NCBI GenBank assembly: GCA_930367215.1
Contig: OV884059.1
Location: forward strand, 71,829,393-71,893,392
Reading direction: 5' to 3'
Length of the DNA stretch: 64,000 bases
Source: Pollenia angustigena
Lineage: Eukaryota; Arthropoda; Insecta; Diptera; Polleniidae
The notes under the pieces: model-generated
Told to the model about the DNA's origin: nothing
Database searches by the model: none
The model's input: the letters and a program-made list of their open reading frames with translations, nothing else
Shown: positions 22,315-32,845 of the stretch, piece by piece
Layout of the letters: each line of letters begins with the position of its first letter
How positions within the stretch are numbered: position 1 is the stretch's first letter
Made by a program: the position numbers and the translations under genes

Positions 22315-23275
22315 AAAAGTTTTTGTTATTCGTGCTTAATTCCCAGTTTTTATTCTTGATAAAAACACTTGAAATCTGGCTTAGGCCAGATCATCAGGAA
22401 ACTTCATCCATAAAGATTTTAGAAAAACTAAAGATATTAAACCAAATAAAACTGTTAAACGTATAAGACTTATAGCAATAGTTCTACTTGTAATAATATC
22501 AATGTTTAAACAAAACACATCAACAATAAACAGTGGGTTTATCTCATCTTACATTCCCCGCTACAATTAGTTGAAATTCTCTGAACATTAATTGTAGTTG
22601 TAAGTAGGTTAAGAAAACAAAATAAAAACAACAACAACTTACAAAAGATGTTGTCAATTAAGTGTTTTTTTTTAGGCCGTGCACTTGCCTGTTTATTATC
22701 AAAAAGTAATTTCAATTTTTGGGAATACAAAATTTTAATTTCAAAAGATTTTGTTATTCGTGCTTAATTCCCAGTTTTTATTCTTGATAAAAACACTTGA
22801 AATTTATTGTTGATGGGATAAGCTATTCCTATGCGCATTTCACTGGTTGCTTAGGCCAGATCATCAGGAAACTTCATCCATAAAGATTTTAGAAAAACTA
22901 AAGATATTAAACCAAATAAAACTGTTAAACGTATAAGACTTATAGCAATAGTTCTACTTGTAATAATATCAATGTTTAAACAAAACACATCAACAATAAA
23001 CAGTGGGTTTATCTCATCTTACATTCCCCGCTACAATTAGTTGAAATTCTCTGAACATTAATTGTAGTTGTAAGTAGGTTAAGAAAACAAAATAAAAACA
23101 ACAACAACTTACAAAAGATGTTGTCAATTAAGTGTTTTTTTAGGCCGTGCACTTGCCTGTTTATTATCAAAAAGTAATTTCAATTTTTGGGAATAAAAAA
23201 TTTTAATTTCAAAAGATTTTGTTATTCGTGCTTAATTCCCAGTTTTTATTCTTGATAAAATTGAAATTACTTTTT
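22315..23275 (-). repeat. Tandem repeat of ~470 bp carrying a hammerhead ribozyme
   Basis: Two near-identical units with a period of 470 bp (the marker CTTAGGCCAGATCATCAGG recurs at 22380 and 22850), plus partial units at both ends. The units differ by a few bases and by a 43-bp deletion at the first junction that removes half of that ribozyme. There is no protein coding. Read on the minus strand, each junction should encode a type I hammerhead; only the middle one is complete. A diverged copy of the unit is at 27128-27239 plus 29340-29545. A tandem noncoding unit with a hammerhead fits animal retrozymes or Penelope-like terminal repeats. Confidence 0.82.
22816..22879 (-). ncRNA. Type I hammerhead ribozyme, copy 1
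   Basis: Minus strand, 5' to 3'. The stem I strand is 22879-22868, the core CTGATGA is 22867-22861, and stem II has 4 bp (22859-22856 with 22846-22843) around a 9-base loop. GAAA is at 22841-22838. A very short stem III includes the required A-U pair (22838 with 22831), and the cleavage triplet is ATA with predicted scission between 22830 and 22829. The second stem I strand is 22829-22816. Stem I pairs as 4 bp, internal loop, 3 bp, bulge, 4 bp. One oddity is a U-U opposition next to the core at the base of stem II. Short stem III hammerheads usually work best as tandem dimers. Confidence 0.75.
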
Positions 23276-23280
23276 GATAC

Positions 23281-23615
23281 CTCTCTTAAGATATAAATTA
23301 ATCTATTTTTGTTCCACGCGCTTCTGCACTCCCTTCCACATTTTGTCGGATGTTGTCTATTTCTAACCTAGATGCTTGTACCTAATTTGAAAACTTTGCC
23401 TGTTGCCGTTCTTCAGATATAGAAAAAAAAAAATAACATGAGATTTTTGGGTAAAAATCTTTCTGCATATCTCAGTCATTTATGGACCGATCTTCAGTTT
23501 CAATAGGAAAATTTAACGGAGCATATATGACAGTTATATATAGCACCCTAGTTCCCATAATTTCTAGGTTCCTCGGAACACCTATTTCAATAGACAGGCG
23601 GAAATCGTTACATCA
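23281..23615 (+). mobile_element. mini-me-like repeat, internal fragment
   Basis: Blocks CATTTTGTCGGATGTTGTC, ATGCTTGTACCTAATTTG, ATTTATGGACCGATCTT and CCTATTTCAATAGACAGGCG match the 8246-8842 and 36955-37525 copies in order. Both termini are missing. Confidence 0.55.
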
Positions 23616-23619
23616 AAAA

Positions 23620-23660
23620 CAGCTGAGTTGAATTGTTAACCGTAATAGGGGCATTAAAAT
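23620..23660. mobile_element. Remnant of the 180-bp Harbinger-like MITE
   Basis: GCTGAGTTGAATTGTTAACC followed by GTAATAGGGGCATTAA is the right end of the element at 21098-21277. The left end is not present. Confidence 0.5.
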
Positions 23661-24208
23661 TTAACTTAATGATTAAATATATATTTCCTTTCCACATGCA
23701 CGCAGAGAAAAATATGGCTGGGCATGGCTACGGCAACAACACTATGTTTATTGTCACAATATATTGTTGTCGTACACAAATAAGTTATTTTTATTTAATA
23801 TCAATAATTTTATAGTTACTGTAAACATATCAATGTTTATCGCAATTATAAGTTTGTGTATTGTTGACCGAAAAATAATTATTTTTCTAACAACTAAATT
23901 ATGATCACTTTAAAAACATATTATATTATATCATGATATTTAATTGCCATAACATGATAACTTTCTATACATTTATCATATTATGTTTAAGATGCAATTA
24001 AACTATTTTTACTATAATGATATTATGTTAGCGCCATTTGTAAAACCATTTTGCATCAGTTGTGTCGTTCGTTTTATATGTGAGCGGTTAAACAATTTAA
24101 AGATAAATTCCCATAAAAAAATAATACGTTTAAAGAAATTAAAAAAATTAAAATATTAGCGGAGTTCAGTATTAGTGATGTAATAGTGCAAAATATCGTA
24201 GTAAAATC

Positions 24209-24305
24209 CAACAACAACAAAACACACAGAGATTTCATTTTAATCCAACAACAAAACACACAGAGATTTCATATTAATCCAACAACAAAACACACAGAGA
24301 TTTCG
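24209..24305. repeat. 33-bp tandem repeat, three units
   Basis: The unit AATCCAACAACAAAACACAC followed by AGAGATTTC and a short variable end is repeated three times. It makes a short translatable frame (24186-24380) whose repeats are a by-product of this tandem array, not a gene. Confidence 0.8.
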
Positions 24306-24475
24306 CTTTATTTTATAAAAGTGTTACGATATTTTGCATTTGCTAATATTTTATTTTATATTATATTTTATTCACATTAAGAAAAATTGTAAAAAGCAAT
24401 AAAATAAAAAATCGATGCAAAAAATTTTAATTAATTTTGTATAGTAATGACAGTTATGAAAGGTGCTGTATTATT

Positions 24476-24722
24476 CACAGAATACTAACAGAACTGTAAA
24501 AAGTGACGTGTGAAAAAGGCCCAAATCTGTTGCGAGGGCAGCTTTCGAAGAAAGAGACAACAAATCTTTTTTTGGTAGTGAAGTGGCAATGTTTAAAAAC
24601 AGGCCGCAACAATAAAAACAAATGGAGTGATCAAGACAAACATGCAAAAAGGGCAGCTTTTGAAGAAAGAGACAAAAAAAGCAAAATCTTCCGACTCGTG
24701 ACAGTTCTGTTAGTATTCTGTG
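24476..24722. mobile_element. 247-bp hAT-like MITE
   Basis: The perfect 22-bp inverted ends start CACAGAATACTAACAGAAC. Flanks GTATTATT and GTATCATT agree at 7 of 8 positions, consistent with an 8-bp duplication. The interior holds a 25-bp direct repeat containing GGGCAGCTTT and GAAGAAAGAGACAA (about 24536 and 24650). Confidence 0.75.
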
Positions 24723-24734
24723 GTATCATTATAT

Positions 24735-24990
24735 TATGATTGCTTCTAAGTTTATTATGATAAACATGATGGTAATATGATTACTTCTTAGCCTATTATG
24801 ATTCACATGACAATAATATGATTGATTTCTTAGCTTATTATGATTAAAATGATAATAATATGTTTGCTTCTTAACTTATTATGATGACAATAATAATAAT
24901 ATGATTAGTTCTTTACTTATTATAATTAACATGACAATAATATGATTACTTCTTAACTTATTATGATTAACAGAATAATAATATGATTAG
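24735..24990. repeat. Minisatellite of ~42-bp units
   Basis: About six degenerate units built on TTATGATTAACATGATAATA and TATGATTACTTCTTAAC. The motif ATAATATGAT is the same one scattered through the host element, suggesting local expansion of a subterminal motif. Confidence 0.75.
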
Positions 24991-25138
24991 GGGAAAAATA
25001 TTATGATGTAATATTACGAATATATTTAGCCATAATATCATTCAATAATAATTTTAATATGATGACTACAATCATGAATCTCATCATACTATTTTCTCTT
25101 AAAATATGTTTACCACAACCATGTTCTTTCTTTGCGTG

Positions 25139-27127
25139 TGTGTTTAAAGGGTATACAAAGATAACGAAAGACGTCAGTATAATTTCTGGACTGGATATTG
25201 GTTAGACACAGTTGGATATAAAGTAAAGTCCCCTAACGGCAGAAAATTCATTGACATTAGCAGCAAAGATTAGATAGATCCCTAAACAAAGAACTGATCG
25301 AAGGAGTCATGTGTCAGAATTGTTAACTTTGTGCCAAAACGTTACACATTAATGTGATTTCATCGTAACATACAGATAACTCCGTAATTTTAATCAAGAT
25401 TACTTTCAAAATATTGAGCTGATTTAGACTCCAGCCATAGGATGAAAACTGCCATAGATCGAAGTACCGAATTTAAAGTAATATATTCAAAAATGAGATA
25501 TAAAAATGATAAATAAAAATTTCCGCGATATTCAATAGATTTTATTCAGATCCATACAAAGCTATGGAGGTTGCATCTGTTATCATTTTTGGAACAGAAA
25601 GAAATTATGCCTTTAAAGTCGGCCATGCATATTTCTTTGAAGTGGCCCATACACTAGTTATAAAATTTTTCAATTTGTCGTATTATACAATTAATTGTAT
25701 AATATGGTATCGGCAATGTGCATGTGATTTTCGAAGGTGGCACAATATATTGGCAATAACCAAAAGTCTTTTTATTTTGTTTGCAAAATGAAAAGAAGTG
25801 TAATATACTGTGAATTGTGTTGGTAACATTGTACAATGTTGTTTTGCTTACATGTTTACCTTTTTATTGATTTTATTGAATAAAAGTTGCGTCATATTTT
25901 AATTGAAATAATTGCGCCACTTATTGAAAAATATTGGGCAAATAGTATGGCGAATAATATACATATACAATGATATTTTATAATAGATGGAGCGCTTACC
26001 GTATCAACACGTTTGGAAATTAAAATATATCAGCCACATTGCATATTTTATTCCATTGCATCAATGTGAATGGAATTGCCATTATCAGCGTTTAAAAAAC
26101 TGCAGTCAAAGTAGAAAAACTTCAGCTTCTTCATTTGTCATTGGCCAAAAAAAAAAAAAATTCGCTTTTACTTCTGATTCATTAAATATAAACAGTCGCT
26201 GTCAAACCTTCTCAAAAAGCGAAAAGTTGTACATAAATTTTCGTTTTTTGTTTGACAATTTTTGGTTTCGAAAGCAGTTCTTTAAACGCTGGCCCATTAT
26301 GTATTGGAAAATCCTTTTTAAAAGAGAAATTTTTATTTGAACAATAATGCGGTTTGGCTTGATTGATCGAAACTAATATATACTGTTTTCTTAATTCGTG
26401 AAATAAAGAGGCAGATACTTTTCCAAAAAGTAGCTGAACAGTCCAGTCTCATTCCCTTAAGTTCATTGTGTAAATGTATCATTTTAAAAAAGATTTTAAT
26501 TAATAAAATATCTGATAGCACTTTAGAGAACATTGAAACAAATACTTATTCATAAAACTAAAGTATTCATTAAATCACTAATTAATTTATCCTTTTCCAC
26601 CAGTAATGAAATAAAAAATAAAAAAAAATGAAGAATTAAGCAAATAAATCGGATGGCTAAAATCAATACATTTTGCCTTAATTATCTGGTGAGCTCATTT
26701 GTGTTGGCAAAGCATTAGGGTTTCTAAGCGCAAGCAATTTTATAGGAATGCCGGGAAAAAAATATTTTTGTTATTTCGAGGAATTTTATTACGAGACTTT
26801 TTGGGAAATACAAGATTTTATAAAAAATTAAAAATGTAGTGATGGAACTTTATTATTATTTTTGTTGATCCAAGCAGTTCGTTGGTTTTTCCATACGAAA
26901 TATATTCCCGTAGCCGAAAAAAATTCTCTTTTTTTTTAAAATATCTCTCATAAACGGATAGAAGCGTACGTTTGAAATTCCGTTAAAAATTTGGTAAAAA
27001 AAAATATAGAAATTCGTAAAAACTAAACTGTAAAAACCAACATTTAATTCTTAAGTTTTAAGGCCATGTACAATTGTATTTGAACGACTACAAACGGATT
27101 CCACTTGAAAAAGATTTAAACCAAAAT
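25139..27127. other. AT-rich spacer, no gene seen
   Basis: A perfect 24-bp palindrome at 25681-25704 centred on TTAATTAA-type sequence is the only structure noted. The reading frames 25564-25791 and 25987-26340 show no family similarity and lack plausible codon structure. Confidence 0.5.
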
Positions 27128-27429
27128 CTAGGGGTATGTAAGAAAAGATAAACTCACTGTTTATTGTTGGTGTTTTGTTTAAGCTTTGATATTGTTACAA
27201 GTAAGACTTTGAGTGTTTAAAATTCTTATTCGCTTAAGGGTTTCAGTCAGGGCTGGCAAAAACCCGGGTTTTAAAAAAAAACCAACCCATTGAGTTTTTT
27301 CATGGGTTTTATTGGGTTTAATTGGGTTTTTTTGGGTTTTGTTGTTTTTCGTGTAATGGTACAAAAATAATTGGTCTAAGCAATGTTGCCAATTCAGCTC
27401 TTTTTGGTATATATTTAACAAAAAAATCT

Positions 27430-27810
27430 TCAATATTTTTTTTATGGAATCATCATCAAATGCATGGATGGTTAAAAGAAAAGCTAGGCTTAAATAAGTT
27501 CTTACATATATGCCTCAACTGCCAAGTGATTACTTTTTGAACTTTTATGCCCAAATAAGATCGGAACATATAAATGAATTTGACAATGACTTTCATAGAA
27601 TTTTAAATAACGTTCAGTTGTATAAAGAAGCTTTGAATATGCAACAAATGTTACTCAAAGTTCAAAAAGATCTAAATGCTGTACAAAGTGACTCCGCTAC
27701 AATTGCAACTGCCATTGATGTTATTTGTTGAACAATGATATACTGACTCCAACTCATTATTTGGCGAATGTGATGCATCCCAAATATGTACATAAGTATG
27801 TATGTTTGTA
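27430..27810 (+). pseudogene. hAT transposase fragment
   Basis: The plus-strand translation includes NAWMVKRKARL, MPQLPSDYFLNFYAQIRSE and, after a frame break near 27731, NNDILTPTHYLANVMHPKYV. The last motif is the hAT-type LTP.H.LAN..HPKY segment in the C-terminal half before the dimerisation domain. The catalytic N-terminal part and the BED finger are absent. It is non-functional. Confidence 0.65.
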
Positions 27811-28045
27811 TGTATACAAACTAATCAGTCAAGAAAACTTAGATAGCAGAAGAATGGATAAGTCAAAAGCTCCTCTCATTTCTTGCACCCTGTTTGGCAT
27901 TTAAAATTTAAGTTGCAGAATATTTTTCACAATAACGGTATTCAGTTCAGATTTTATTTGATTAAAAAAATGGAAAAAGCACACAAGGAAAAGTATTTAC
28001 ACTAAAAGCTGGAATTTAAACAGCCTTAAACCAAGTGTAATGCTA

Positions 28046-28528
28046 AGTTCACACTTGCGTTTTTAAACGCGTTTAAGCAAAATGTTGATTTAGCTAATCA
28101 AAGCCGTTCACATTACATTTGAGATGATTAAGAAAAAAACACACAACAAACACACAAAAAAAAATCAAACAAATTTATATTTCTTTAAAGTATTAAAAAT
28201 GGATAAAAACACTTTTATAAAGTTATCAGAAGAATTTTTTAATCATTTTAATGATGAAATTGTGAAAATTTATGAATTATTTAAGGAAAAAAATAAAAAC
28301 ATTAAGCAGAAATCTTGGCCGGTTGTACACGACATGTTGGCGATTCTACATTATTAGGTATGTTCAGTGGATTCTATGTGGTTTATGAAGTGATTTAGTT
28401 GTAATCATGTCGATTTGAAGTGATTAACAAATCACTTCAATGTATGGTTAATCATCTCGATTTTGAAGTGATTAGAGCTTAATCACGTTCGAGCTGCTTA
28501 AACGCGTTTAAGAACTCAAGTGTGAACA
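28046..28528. mobile_element. MITE with TA duplication, copy 2
   Basis: The same family as 1443-1942: ends AGTTCACACTTG and CAAGTGTGAACA, inner TTAAACGCGTTTAAGC, the same GAAGTGATT motif cluster, and TA on both sides (28044-28045, 28529-28530). The first base is changed relative to copy 1. It lies inside a hAT element, as does copy 1. Confidence 0.85.
28199..28357 (+). other. Small ORF carried by the MITE (copy 2)
   Basis: The frame MDKNTFIKLSEEFFNHFNDE continues through EIVKIYELFKEKNKNIKQ to WPVVHDMLAILHY. It is the counterpart of 1612-1770 and open in both copies. There is no assigned family. It may be an exon remnant of the autonomous element. Confidence 0.3.
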
Positions 28529-29371
28529 TAGTATAAGCAATCAGGTTTAAAAGTTGCAACATTGCAGTTTTTTTTTCCATTTAACATTATTTTCAAATTT
28601 ATAATCTATTTCCATTAAAGACGTAATAATAAGATGACAGGCTGTTTTACTTTATTTGACACGTCCTTTTTTGCAATCCAAAAAATCAGAACTGAACAAC
28701 AATAATCAAAAATTTTAAATTTTTACCAGCAAACTTTTACGTTTTTTTCGCTTTAGTAATAAATTTCCCTGCTAGTTCAGCATCAATAGAAAACATTTTC
28801 CCCCCTTATTGTTTTATATAGAATAACCATAGAAATCGTCTTGGATTGGAAAAAGCATTCACTCTTGTTAACATGTATCGACTTTTAAAATCTGAGCAAC
28901 TTTTTATGTTAAGGATTTTAACTTCAATTTCGGCCTTTTCAAAATCAAATTCAGGTTTGTAAAAAACAAATTCAGAATTTTCGTAATCCAATTGAGTATT
29001 TTACAAATCATATTCCGCATTTTTCAAATCAAATTCATTTTAAAAAGCCTGATTTTGATTTTTAAAAGGAATTAAATTTTATTAATTAATAAAAAGAGAA
29101 AAGCCCACTAACGTTAAATCAACATACGTACAAATGGGCATACCTATAAACACTTTGTATACATTTTATAATCATTTTCTTTTATTTTTCTGTAAAAAAA
29201 AAATTTTTAAATTATACCATCTTTGTATAAATGAATATAACGAAAAAAAACCCACTTGGGTTTTTTAAAACAAAATACCCATTAAAACCAGGGTGGGTTT
29301 TTCTGGGTTACCCACGGGGCAGCCAACCCTGGTTTTATTTGTATAGTATTTTTAGCTTTTCTAAAATCTTT

Positions 29372-29435
29372 GGAAAGGGTTTCCTGATGATCTGGCCTAA
29401 GCAACCAGTGAAATGCGCATAGAAGCCAGCTTTCC
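29372..29435 (+). ncRNA. Type I hammerhead ribozyme, copy 2
   Basis: Stem I strand 29372-29383, core CTGATGA 29384-29390, stem II 29392-29395 with 29405-29408 around a 9-base loop, GAAA 29410-29413. Short stem III (29413 pairs with 29420), ATA triplet, predicted cleavage between 29421 and 29422, second stem I strand 29422-29435. Stem I pairs 6 bp next to the core and 5 bp beyond an internal loop. Relative to copy 1 the distal stem changes from GGAU/AUCC to GGAAA/UUUCC with pairing kept. Core, loop II and stem III are identical. Confidence 0.8.
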
Positions 29436-29545
29436 CTCAAAAATAAATTTCAGTGTATTTATCAAATATGGAAAATTGGGAATTTAGCACGTCATACAAA
29501 AATCTTAATAATAAATTTTGTATTCCCGAAAATAATTTTGATAAA

Positions 29546-30000
29546 ATCTAACTTAATTCTCTTTATTTTTCTTTAAATGCAATTCTCGGAATTTTCTTTT
29601 TTTTAATTTTGGAAATTCGAAAAGTCGAAAATAAAGAAACCCTTTAAAAAAACCCCGAATAATATACATGCATATAAAATGAGAAAAATCCTGCAACAGC
29701 GAATATTTTTAATATTTACTTGGTAGTTTTCGGTTGTTATTTGTAATGGCTTTTTGCAAAAAAAAAAAGTATAAAAAATATTTTTCAATAAAAAACTTAA
29801 AACACTACTTGAAATATTAAACCAACAACAACAACAACAGACAGACAAACACTATTAGTAAATCTGATGAAAACCATAGCAAATCTATAAAACAACCGCC
29901 AGCAAAATGTTTAACCCGTCAACAATTCCACCACCTAAAACCAGACCAACAAACATTAACGAAGCAACTGGAAAATGAAAATAACAGCGACCGTGAATAA
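29546..30000. other. AT-rich spacer, no gene seen
   Basis: Simple (CAA)n near 29823-29840; otherwise unassigned. Confidence 0.5.
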
Positions 30001-30043
30001 CAGGGACCGAAAATAACAGTTATTTTGAGAAATTTTAAAACAA

Positions 30044-31891
30044 ACAAGTTAGAGTGCTATATTCGGCTGTGCAGAATCTTTGATACCCTCAACCGACACT
30101 TCGAATGTTTTTGGGAGTAATATCTGTATGATGTCTATTTATTATTATAATCTTTGTAAAAAGAGACTTCTGCATTAAAATTTGTTGCGGTTTAGATCTA
30201 TATAAAATTATTGATCGACAATCAGAATCAATTTTAAAAAGTTTGAGTAGAATATCAGTTTAAGATGAACTTAAATGATTTTCAAGAGATAAAAGCCATG
30301 GTAAGCTATGAACCAATCATCCCAAATTCTGCAGAACGATTTCTGGTATTAAAAAACATAAATTTCAATACAGCGGTGCAATTAGTTTAAGCGTTTGCAG
30401 TAAATTTCAGAAGGCTGCTAAAATGGAATCTAAGGAATATTATGGACCGTATATCACAAAATTGCATAACATTTTTTCTGGCCATATGAAGCTAAACTGG
30501 AAGAAAGTTTACCTCGTATTTAATTATTTTACCAGAGTGGGCTTTATATGAGGCCTATGGTAAGTTATGCACGGATCTTCACCAAATTTCACAGTGTCAT
30601 TTCTATTTCTATAAAACTGTGATGTATCAAATCGTGTTATGATAGCGTTATTTTTTACGTTTTTAGGCGTACTAAGCTGTTTTCCGGGAGTAAGGTTTAT
30701 ATGGGGCCTATGGTAAATTATGGACCGATCTTCACGAAATTTCAGTCTTATTTTTAGTTCTAAAAAATTTGGATGTACCAAATTTTGTTATGATAGCATT
30801 ATTTTTTACGGATTTAGGCGTACTAAACTGTTTTCTGGAAGTAGGTTTTATATGGGGCCTATGATAAATTATGGACCGATCTTCACGAAACTTAATAGTT
30901 TCATTTATAGTACTATTTAACTGTCACGTGCCAAAATTTGTTATGATAGCATTGTTAGTAAGGGTTTTAGGCTTACTATACTGTTTTCCGGGAGTAGGGC
31001 TTATATGGGGCCTATGGTAAATGATGGACCGTTCTTCACAAAATTTTAAAGTCTTATTTCTCGTTGAATAAAACTGTGATATACCAAATTTTGTTATGAT
31101 AGCATTCTTTTTTACGTTTTTAGGCGTACTAAGCTGTTTTCCGGGAGTAAGGTTTATGTGGGGCCTATGGTAAATTATGGACCGATCTTCACGAAATTTC
31201 AGTCTTATTTTTAGTTCTAAAAAATTTTGATGTACCAAATTTTGTTATGGAAGTAGGTTTTATATGGGGCCTATGATAAATTATGGACCGATCTTCACGA
31301 AACTTAATAGTTTCATTTCTAGTCCTATTTAACTGTCACGTGCCAAAATTTGTTATTATAGCATTGTTAGTAAGGGTTTTAGGCTTACTATACTGTTTTC
31401 CGGGAGTAGGGCTTATATTGGGCCTAGGGTAAATCATGGACGGATCTTCAAGAAATTTTACAGCGTGATTTCCAGTTAAATAAAACGAACTGTTGCGAAA
31501 TCTTATATCATTCTGTGCATTTTCCCACCATTTATGTTAGTTTTTGTAACAAAATTATCAATTTTTTTTAGGTGGTGGTTTCACATTTTGATTCATAGCT
31601 CAGATCCTATTGAACCGATTTTGCTGGATTTCAATCCCAAACTGCTTAGGATAACTAAAAGCAATTTGACACCAAGTTTGTTTATTTCTTTTGAGTTTTT
31701 CGAAAGTGAGCGTGTTTTCAACAGACGGACAGATGGACAGACAGACGGACATGGCTAAATCGACTTAAAATTACTCAAGGACCCAGAATATATATACTTT
31801 ATAGGGTCTGAGATGAATAATAAAAAAGTTTCACACGGAATGACAAACTTAATATACCCTCTTCACAACTAATTGTGGTGGAGGGTATAAA
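30044..31891 (+). mobile_element. Large mini-me element with expanded internal repeats
   Basis: It begins ACAAGTTAGAGTGCTATATT with the TTCGGCTGTGCAGAA hairpin. Toward the end it shows GGACAGATGGACAGACAGAC, the conserved core, and TATATATAC, then AATGACAAACTTAATATACC and the terminal stem GTGGAGGGTATA. This is the mini-me structure in reverse. It differs from 15911-16838 mainly in carrying about six tandem units. Confidence 0.85.
30536..31440 (+). repeat. ~155-bp tandem repeats inside the mini-me
   Basis: About six units, each with GGTAAATTATGGACCGATCT, TTCACGAAATTTCA, TTTTGTTATGATAGCATT, TTAGGCGTAC and TGTTTTCCGGGAGTA. A block of about 330 bp recurs nearly unchanged (30650-30960 versus 31110-31390), indicating recent unequal exchange. 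Minus-strand open frames of 85-104 codons here are repeat artefacts. Confidence 0.82.
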
Positions 31892-32207
31892 AAGGATACA
31901 GAAGTAAATTATTAAAAAAACTGCTTCAAGTATACTGCCTTGCTTAGGAAAAAGGCAGTAAAGTGTAAAGTGAAAATCAGATAAAACTAAAGTTTAAATT
32001 TGGTTTTTTGTAATTTGTTATGTTTTTTTTAATATCTGACAACAAACTTTAAAGATCGCTCTTACTTTGAAAGAACATTCTTAATGATTTGTTTTATAAT
32101 AAACTAGCCGTGACCGCAAAGTTACCCGAACATAGTTATTTTTTAACTAACTATAAAAGTAAAATAAGCTCCTATTGGTCCAACGTTTGAAAAAAATATA
32201 AAGCCCG

Positions 32208-32845
32208 CACGCAGAGAAAAAACATGTTTAAATATGGTCACCTCCAACAAAACCATTTTTAAAGAAAATTTTTAACATTTTATATTTGATTTAACCATAT
32301 GTGACAGCGCATAGAGAAAGGGAACAGTAAAAACCAGCTGCACAAAACAAGAGGTAGGGGCGACCTACGCGCGTTTTCAAGGTTGACCAACAAGGTTGAT
32401 GGTACACCAAAGATACACGTATTTAAATCTTTTAAATGGCAAAACCCTTAGGTTTTCTATTCTATTTTGCGCGTCACATATTATTATCAGCGACAACATT
32501 ATTATGTTTAAATTAGTCTTTCATTAAGAGGTCACAACCATATTATGGTTGCCTCAAAACATGTTATATATGACAATAGTTTGTTTTTAAATTAACGAAA
32601 GTGTTTTCCTGTTTTCTGAGAGCAACATGCTATAGTTGAAAACCAACGATGCTATTATAGATGTGAAACATATATTAGGCAACCATAATATGATTGTGGC
32701 TTCTTTATGGAGGCCTAATTTAACCATAATATGGTTATCGGTGAAAATAATATGGTTAAATTAAATAGAATATGATTAAAATTTTCTTTAAAAATAGTTT
32801 TGTTGGAGGTGACCATTTTTAATCCTGTTTTTTCGCCGGGTGTGT
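32208..32845. mobile_element. CACGCAGAGAAA terminal-inverted-repeat element, copy 2
   Basis: The start CACGCAGAGAAAAAACATG is matched by inverted sequence at the end. The long shared block GGTCACCTCCAACAAAAC with TTTAAAGAAAATTTT is mirrored at about 32775-32815. The interior repeats AATATGGTT/AACCATAT and has a GC-richer middle (32340-32400) that may be a further insertion. Confidence 0.7.

Larger units (their letters stand above)
23699..25138. mobile_element. CACGCAGAGAAA terminal-inverted-repeat element, copy 1
   Basis: The start CACGCAGAGAAAAATATGG and the inverted end CACGCAAAGAAAGAACATGG match. The interior is rich in ATAATATGAT motifs and contains a tandem 33-bp repeat, a nested hAT MITE and a minisatellite. 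Related elements begin at 32208 and about 63507. No clear target duplication was found, so the superfamily is open. Confidence 0.6.
27248..29331 (+). mobile_element. hAT element with transposase remnant
   Basis: The ends CAGGGCTGGCAAAAACCCGG and inverted CAGGGTTGGCTGCCCCGTGG are typical hAT termini. The left subterminal region repeats TTGGGTTTT/GGGTTT and the right one AACCC blocks. Flanks GTTTCAGT and GTTTTATT represent one 8-bp duplication, since the empty site in the tandem repeat reads GTTTTATT. A hAT transposase scrap is at 27430-27810 and a TA-type MITE at 28046-28528. Confidence 0.85.
27128..29545 (+). repeat. Diverged hammerhead-bearing unit split by a hAT
   Basis: The left part 27128-27239 (GATAAACTCACTGTTTATTG, GTTTTGTTTAAG, TTGTTACAAGTA) and the right part 29340-29545 align collinearly with the reverse complement of one 470-bp unit of 22315-23275. 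A 2.1 kb hAT sits between them at the position of GTTTTATT in the intact units. The copy is visibly diverged, yet the ribozyme core in it is unchanged. Confidence 0.72.

Noticed and set aside
30524..31238. Minus-strand frames of 85 and 104 codons with repeated peptides
   Set aside because: They translate the mini-me tandem repeats; the repetition is at the DNA level and the frames are not conserved in other copies.
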